47,938 nucleotides of DNA from UBA1195 sp045598025 (GTDB lineage: Bacteria > Bacteroidota > Bacteroidia > Bacteroidales > WCHB1-69), in assembly GCA_045598025.1 (NCBI GenBank), contig JAZLLH010000029.1, positions 1-47,938 on the forward strand. Reading direction: 5' to 3'. The position numbers were made by a program, and so were the translations under genes. This document shows positions 43,647-47,938 of this stretch, one piece after another. Numbering within the stretch: position 1 is the stretch's first letter; the number at the start of each line of letters is the position of its first letter. The notes beneath the pieces are model-generated. The model was given only the letters and a program-made list of their open reading frames with translations. It was not told the DNA's origin and made no database searches.

Positions 43647-45047
43647 ATGAATATACAGTTTTTGGGAGCCGTTGGAGAAGTGACCGGAAGCAAATTTCTC
43701 ATTACTACGGTCAATGGAAAAAAAATTCTCTTGGATTGCGGCATGTATCAGGGAAAAGGTCTGGAAACGGATTCGATGAACCGCGATTTGGGATTTGATC
43801 CGGCAGAGGTGGATATTCTGCTGCTGTCGCATGCACACATTGACCATTCCGGTCTGATTCCGTACATCTGCAAAAAAGGATTCAAAGGAAAGGTGTATTG
43901 TACCCATGCAACCCGCGATTTGTGCTCAATCATGTTGCCGGATGCCGGAAAAATCCAGGAGAGCGATATCATTGATTTCAATAAAAAGCAGGCTTCCAAA
44001 GGACTTCCGGAGGCAGAGCCGATTTACACTTCCCGTGATGCCTTTGCCTGTCTGCGCTACTTTATCAGCATGCCGACGGAATTGAAAATAACCATTGAGG
44101 ATGGTGTACAGGTTGCTTTTTATGACACCGGGCATATTTTGGGAGGGTCCTCCATCGTATTGTATTTCCAGGAGAACGGAAAAGAAAAAACGCTGTGTTA
44201 TACCGGAGATATCGGTCGGTACAACAAGCATCTGTTGAAAAATCCGTCTCCTTTTCCCCAAGTTGACTATATCATTACGGAATCTACGTATGGAGACCGC
44301 AAGCATGAACCTATTCCCAAGGCGGAGGAAAAACTGGCCCAGGTGGTACAGGAAACCTGTGTGAAGAACCTGGGGAAACTGCTGATTCCTTCTTTTGCCA
44401 TCGGCCGTTGTCAGGAAATCATATACATTCTGAATCTGTTGAAAAAAGCAAACCGTCTGCCTGATGTTCCTATTTTCATTGATAGCCCGCTTTCAGTTTC
44501 AGCAACGGATATCTATCGTCTGCATACGGAATGTTTCAAAGACGATATTCTGGACATCATCCGGACTCAAAAGGATCCTTTCGGCTTTGACAATTTGTTC
44601 TATGTAAGAACCAAAGAGGATTCTAAACGCTTGAATACCTATAATCGTCCCTGCATCATCATTTCCGCTTCGGGTATGATGGAAGCCGGGCGTATCAAAC
44701 ATCACCTGGCCAACAATATCGAAAATCGCCGCACGACAGTGCTGGTGGTCGGCTATTGTTCTCCCAACACTTTAGGACATAAGATTGCATCCGGCGAAAA
44801 GGTTGTTTCCATTTACGGCAACAAGTATCAGGTAAATGCACAGATTCGGGAAATCGATGCTTTGTCAGGCCATGCTGATTATGAGGAAATGGGCCGCTAT
44901 CTGTCTTGCCAGAATGCCTCTCAAGTAAAAAAAGTATATCTGGTTCATGGAGAGCCCACTGCTCAGTTAGTATATCGCAACTATTTGAAAGAAAGAGGAT
45001 TCAATAATATTGAGATTCCCGGATTCAGGGACACAGTGGAATTGTGA
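43647..45047 (+). CDS. MBL-fold beta-CASP RNA-processing nuclease
   Basis: 466 residues. The metallo-beta-lactamase core has SHAHIDHSG (His62, His64, Asp66, His67), and later DTGHILGGSS and YTGDIGR. The beta-CASP motifs are visible: IITESTYGDR, then SGMMEAGRIKHHL and SGHADYEE. This is the CPSF-73/YSH1-like bacterial group (COG1236), probably a zinc-dependent RNA endonuclease or exonuclease in the cytosol; its substrates are not known. Length fits the family. Monocistronic on its promoter, with no terminator obvious before the sigma-factor gene 56 nt later. Confidence 0.94.
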   Translation: MNIQFLGAVGEVTGSKFLITTVNGKKILLDCGMYQGKGLETDSMNRDLGFDPAEVDILLLSHAHIDHSGLIPYICKKGFKGKVYCTHATRDLCSIMLPDAGKIQESDIIDFNKKQASKGLPEAEPIYTSRDAFACLRYFISMPTELKITIEDGVQVAFYDTGHILGGSSIVLYFQENGKEKTLCYTGDIGRYNKHLLKNPSPFPQVDYIITESTYGDRKHEPIPKAEEKLAQVVQETCVKNLGKLLIPSFAIGRCQEIIYILNLLKKANRLPDVPIFIDSPLSVSATDIYRLHTECFKDDILDIIRTQKDPFGFDNLFYVRTKEDSKRLNTYNRPCIIISASGMMEAGRIKHHLANNIENRRTTVLVVGYCSPNTLGHKIASGEKVVSIYGNKYQVNAQIREIDALSGHADYEEMGRYLSCQNASQVKKVYLVHGEPTAQLVYRNYLKERGFNNIEIPGFRDTVEL

Positions 45048-45103
45048 TGTTATTTTTTTCGGATGATGCAACAGATCGGTTTTGAAAATCATCTTTGAAT
45101 ACG

Positions 45104-45688
45104 ATGGAAGACAAAAAGTGCGGAAGTTTGTCCGAGAGTCAGATTGTCCGGGGTTGCATAGATAGGGATAATTCCTGTAGAGCGGCTTTGTATGACAGGT
45201 ATGCGAAGGATTTATATCAATGTGCTTTGCGTTATACATGCAATGTGGAGGATGCGGAGGATGTATTGCAGGATTCCTTCATACAGATCTTTGACAAAAT
45301 TCGGCAGTTCCGTCAGGAAGGCAGTCTGTTCATATGGATGCGCACCATAGTGATTCGCCAGGCTTTGTTACAGTATCGCAAAAATCTTAAAAAATGGCAG
45401 CGTGACTTGCCCATCGATGACGAAAATGCCGATACATTGGGAGACGAAAGTATAGTGCTTCATGACAATATGGATTATCAGTTTTTGTTGAAATTGATAC
45501 AGAGTCTTCCGGACGGATACCGTATGGTATTCAATTTGTATGAAATAGAAGGATATTCTTATGCTGAAACAGCGGAATTCCTACATTGTTCCGAGGCCAA
45601 TTGCCGTTCGCAGTTGTCAAGGGCAAAAGCTTTATTGAGAAAAAAGTTGGAAGGATATACAGATATATATTCAGATGATGGCAGATAA
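45104..45688 (+). CDS. ECF-type RNA polymerase sigma factor
   Basis: 194 residues from the ATG at 45104; an in-frame TTG at 45095 is the alternative. Region 2 spans ~28-95, with LYQCALRYTCNVEDAEDVLQ and DKIRQFRQEGSLFIWMRTIV, the core-binding and -10 recognition helices. Region 4 (~128-180) has LPDGYRMVFNLYEIEGYSYA and a helix-turn-helix ending in CRSQLSRAKALLRKKL. There is no region 1 or 3, as expected for extracytoplasmic-function sigma factors. The downstream gene overlaps it by 14 nt and encodes a single-span membrane protein, the usual place of an anti-sigma factor. That pairing makes envelope-stress or surface-state control likely. No exact TAnnTTTG is upstream; CATCTTTG at 45090 is one base off but too close. 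Confidence 0.93.
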   Translation: MEDKKCGSLSESQIVRGCIDRDNSCRAALYDRYAKDLYQCALRYTCNVEDAEDVLQDSFIQIFDKIRQFRQEGSLFIWMRTIVIRQALLQYRKNLKKWQRDLPIDDENADTLGDESIVLHDNMDYQFLLKLIQSLPDGYRMVFNLYEIEGYSYAETAEFLHCSEANCRSQLSRAKALLRKKLEGYTDIYSDDGR

Positions 45689-46535
45689 AAATATAACGGA
45701 TTTCTTGAAAGAAGAGCATTCCTTGGAACCTTCTCCCCGTGTATGGAAGGAGGTGGACAGGGCTATGCACCGCAAGGATTTCTGGCATGTGAAGGGAAAA
45801 CTGTGTGTATCGGTATTCGTCCTATCTGTTGCTGCTGTCGCATTGTGGTGGGTGCTCCGTCCGGCGGAAATTCCGTCTCCCCCTGCGGAATCAACATTCT
45901 CTCCCGTACGGGAAGTGCGGGAAGAAAACACTGTCGGATCAGCAGATATTGTTTCAGTGAATAAACAAAAAACCATCGTGTCAGAAGCATTCTCTCCGGT
46001 GCCTTCTTCCGTACCGGCAGCCGGTTCTGGAAAAGTGGAAAAGAGGGTCTCTTCGTCAGAAGTACAGGAATACGATGTTACTGAAATTCTGGAGGAAACC
46101 CAACTTCCTGTAAAAGAGAATCCCATACCTTCGGCTGTGAGACCTCATGCGGATGTCCGGGAGATGCCAATCGCCAGTCATCAGCCTCGGACGCTGTCCG
46201 ATCCGAAAGAAACCTTATCCGAACCAGAGAGTCGGACAGAAGATGAAACATCAGAACCCATTCGAATTTCTTTCCCTTCGGCTTTCACACCGAATGGCGA
46301 TGGGTTGAACGACCGTTATCGTCCGGTAATTTCAGGGGAAGTATCGCAATATAGTATGAAAATATACAGCAGAAACAATCAGTTGGTATTTCAAACCATA
46401 TCGTTGGACGATGCTTGGGACGGGAGTTTTAGAGGAAGCCGGTTGCCGCAGGGCGCTTTCGTATGCGTAGTGACTTTCACGGATGCGTCTGGAGTAAAAC
46501 GCATCTCTAAGAGTGAGTTTTTATTGCTGGATTGA
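45675..46535 (+). CDS. Single-span membrane protein, anti-sigma-like N-terminus with C-terminal CHU_C (T9SS type B) domain
   Basis: 286 residues. Residues 1-40 are cytosolic and charged (LEPSPRVWKEVDRAMHRKDF), like the start of anti-sigma factors. A membrane segment lies at ~43-61. Then a 135-residue Pro/Ser/Glu-rich linker (~62-197) leads to a domain at 198-286 with FPSAFTPNGDGLNDRYRP, MKIYSRNNQLVFQ, DAWDGSFRGSRLPQGAFVCV and KSEFLLLD, the hallmark of the CHU_C/gliding-motility C-terminal (T9SS type B sorting) family. There is no cleavable signal peptide. The gene overlaps the ECF sigma gene by 14 nt, so the two are translationally coupled. I infer an anti-sigma factor whose periplasmic head is a T9SS sorting domain; the zinc-binding motif of ZAS anti-sigma proteins is absent. 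Confidence 0.8.
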   Translation: MMADKNITDFLKEEHSLEPSPRVWKEVDRAMHRKDFWHVKGKLCVSVFVLSVAAVALWWVLRPAEIPSPPAESTFSPVREVREENTVGSADIVSVNKQKTIVSEAFSPVPSSVPAAGSGKVEKRVSSSEVQEYDVTEILEETQLPVKENPIPSAVRPHADVREMPIASHQPRTLSDPKETLSEPESRTEDETSEPIRISFPSAFTPNGDGLNDRYRPVISGEVSQYSMKIYSRNNQLVFQTISLDDAWDGSFRGSRLPQGAFVCVVTFTDASGVKRISKSEFLLLD

Positions 46536-46583
46536 GTTTGGCTCATTTTTTGCTATACTATTTGGACTAAATCGATAGGAGTC

Positions 46584-47033
46584 ATGAAACAGTTATATTT
46601 GCTCGTTTTCCTGGTAATAGGTGTTGTTTTTGTATGCATGGGGCAGCCGGATAATACCATGGAATCATATAAAAAACAGATAAATCGTTCCATTCAGTCT
46701 GGAGATGCATCCGCATTTTCTGCATATTTCAAAGATATGGTGGAACTGGTGATAAACCAATCGGCAGAAACATACAGCAAGACGCAGGCAACTGCCATAT
46801 TGCAAGATTTTTTCAGGGAAAATGCCCCTGCTCAGTTTGAAATGGAGCAGACTTGGAAAGAGGACGATATGATACATGTTGTGGCCATTTACACCTCCGT
46901 CAAGGATGTGCAGTTCCGTTTTTATTATGGCATGCGCGGACGCAATGACAAAAAAGACAAACCTCTGATTTACAACATCAATATAGAACAAATTCGAAAA
47001 TGCAAACCGAGCACGACGCAATCAAAGAAATAA
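46584..47033 (+). CDS. DUF4783 secreted/envelope protein
   Basis: 149 residues: a hydrophobic N-terminus (~1-20, MKQLYLLVFLVIGVVFVCMG) that may be a signal peptide, then a small alpha/beta domain (~25-140) with INRSIQSGDASAFSAYFKDM and ILQDFFRENAPAQFEMEQTW, resembling an NTF2-like fold. It matches the DUF4783 family, which often precedes nadC in this phylum. Function unknown. Its last 34 nt overlap the nadC start in another frame, so expression is probably coupled. No exact promoter match was found; a weak TACTATTTG lies near 46555. Confidence 0.85.
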   Translation: MKQLYLLVFLVIGVVFVCMGQPDNTMESYKKQINRSIQSGDASAFSAYFKDMVELVINQSAETYSKTQATAILQDFFRENAPAQFEMEQTWKEDDMIHVVAIYTSVKDVQFRFYYGMRGRNDKKDKPLIYNINIEQIRKCKPSTTQSKK

Positions 47034-47854
47034 TTCGTAGCGCACTGAGAGAAGATGTAGGAAACGGTGATCATTCCTCTCTTCTGTCCATTGATCCGGA
47101 AACACAGGGTACATCCCGTCTGTTGGTAAAAGAAGACGGCATCATTGCCGGCGTGGAAGTGGCCCTCATGGTGTTTGAGGAAGTGGATGCCGGTTTGAAG
47201 ACGGAGGTGCTGATTCATGACGGCTGCCATGTGAAAAAAGGAGATGTGGTATTGCTCGTTTCGGGGAAAGTACAGTCCATATTGGTGGCCGAGCGCTTGG
47301 TCTTGAATATTATGCAGCGTATGAGTGGCATTGCTACGGCAACGGATGTTTATGTACAACTGTTGAAGGGAACGAAGGCCCGTTTGTTGGATACCCGCAA
47401 GACGACTCCCAATTTGCGAGTGTTGGAAAAAATGGCAGTCCGTATCGGAGGCGGCTGCAATCACCGTATGGGATTATATGATATGATTATGTTGAAAGAC
47501 AATCATATAGACTTTGCCGGCGGTTTAAAAAATGCTTTGGAAAAAACCAACCGCTATCTACAAGAAAAACACTTGGATTTGAAAGTGGAAATAGAATGCC
47601 GTTCTTTGGATGATGTCCGCTTGGCCTTGTCCTTGGGCGGTTTTCAGCGCATGATGTTTGATAATTTCACACCGGAAAAAGTAAGAGAGGGCGTGCAACT
47701 GGTAGATGGCCGCTATGAAACAGAGGCTTCCGGAGGCATAACGAAGGAAAACATTCGGGCATATGCGGAAACCGGTGTGGATTTCATATCCGTCGGAGCC
47801 ATCACTCACTCCGTACGCAGTCTGGATTTGAGTCTGAAAGCCGTTAATGCGTAG
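47000..47854 (+). CDS. nadC: Nicotinate-nucleotide pyrophosphorylase (quinolinate phosphoribosyltransferase)
   Basis: 284 residues. NadC joins quinolinate and PRPP to nicotinate mononucleotide, releasing CO2 and pyrophosphate: the step after NadA. The N-terminal domain has ALREDVGNGDHSS and ERLVLNIMQRMSGIAT. The C-terminal barrel has LLDTRKTTPNLRVLEKMAV (substrate Arg/Lys), GGGCNHRMGLYDMIMLKDNH, VEIECRSLDD, MFDNFTPE and EASGGIT, ending FISVGAITHSV. All substrate-binding residues seem present. The ATG at 47000 is supported by the family N-terminus and gives a 34-nt overlap with the DUF4783 gene. It uses PRPP, the product of prs in this window. Confidence 0.97.
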   Translation: MQTEHDAIKEIIRSALREDVGNGDHSSLLSIDPETQGTSRLLVKEDGIIAGVEVALMVFEEVDAGLKTEVLIHDGCHVKKGDVVLLVSGKVQSILVAERLVLNIMQRMSGIATATDVYVQLLKGTKARLLDTRKTTPNLRVLEKMAVRIGGGCNHRMGLYDMIMLKDNHIDFAGGLKNALEKTNRYLQEKHLDLKVEIECRSLDDVRLALSLGGFQRMMFDNFTPEKVREGVQLVDGRYETEASGGITKENIRAYAETGVDFISVGAITHSVRSLDLSLKAVNA

Positions 47855-47938
47855 CTTTATTTCTTTATTGATTTGTAATACAGTGTTGAACTGTTTTCAA
47901 CGGTGAATAATTTTCTACAGGTTTCCTGTATTTGTTGA

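Noticed and set aside
47855..47938. Inverted repeat GTTGAA...TTCAAC after nadC
   Set aside because: The stem is only 6 bp and no T-run follows, so it does not support a terminator call. The window ends before the next gene can be seen.
1..47938. Mobile element, prophage, CRISPR, tRNA or rRNA content
   Set aside because: No transposase, integrase, direct-repeat array or cloverleaf-like sequence was found in the gaps, which are nearly all under 220 bp.

Overview
The window reads as a chromosomal segment of a member of the Bacteroidota, most likely Bacteroidales-like. Four things point there. (1) At least fourteen sites match the Bacteroidota -7 promoter element TAnnTTTG, most just upstream of a start codon, and genes mostly lack Shine-Dalgarno sequences. 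(2) Gliding/type IX secretion (T9SS) associated genes are present: gldF, gldG, gldH, two proteins with type A C-terminal sorting domains and one with a CHU_C (type B) domain. (3) Families typical of the phylum occur: DUF4783 beside nadC, DUF4340 after gldG, a GH92 mannosidase and a PSP1 protein beside gldH. (4) YbeY and UvrA show motif variants that I recall from Bacteroidota homologues. Genus cannot be fixed from the sequence. Nearly every base is coding. No rRNA, tRNA, CRISPR, IS element or phage gene was seen.

Layout. 1-5951 (+): the 3' part of an S9 dipeptidyl peptidase, a DUF819 membrane protein, nagB with a long leader, a low-complexity lipoprotein closed by a strong terminator, and a solitary OppC-type permease. 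5952-6296 is an AT-rich gap. 6297-11993 (+): nadA-gldF-gldG-DUF4340 close-packed, then ssb and a DUF2461 gene. 12083-13840 (+): a T9SS-sorted secreted protein, closed by terminators. 14047-16862 (-): an RsbW-like ATPase, ybeY and mnmG, with a parS-like palindrome in front of mnmG. 16987-18522 (+): the YifB/ComM ATPase. 18586-26607 (-): a small 2[4Fe-4S] ferredoxin on its own promoter, and the operon psp1-gldH-pbp1A-prs-uvrA. 26780-27397 (+): a TetR regulator, tail to tail with ftsY-ispH (-). 29341-30504 (+): a MalY/PatB C-S lyase, tail to tail with a 7.6 kb minus-strand gene for a giant secreted protein built from three copies of a ~542-residue module. 38271-43563 (+): a PhnP-like metallo-hydrolase, GH92 mannosidase and secreted HEXXH protein. 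43647-45047 (+): a beta-CASP nuclease. 45104-46535 (+): an ECF sigma factor overlapping a gene for a membrane protein that carries a T9SS type B CHU_C domain. 46584-47854 (+): a DUF4783 protein and nadC.

How it fits together. Much of the window is core housekeeping: NAD synthesis (nadA, nadC), isoprenoids (ispH), PRPP, protein targeting (ftsY), DNA repair and replication (uvrA, ssb), tRNA/rRNA maturation (mnmG, ybeY) and peptidoglycan synthesis. Embedded in it is cell-surface biology: gldF/G/H, two T9SS cargo proteins, secreted peptidases, a mannosidase, and an ECF-sigma/membrane-CHU_C pair. That pair is the best candidate for an undescribed regulatory arrangement; I infer it could couple transcription to the state of the T9SS. 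The triplicated giant protein and the parS-like site over the mnmG promoter are the other main points of interest.
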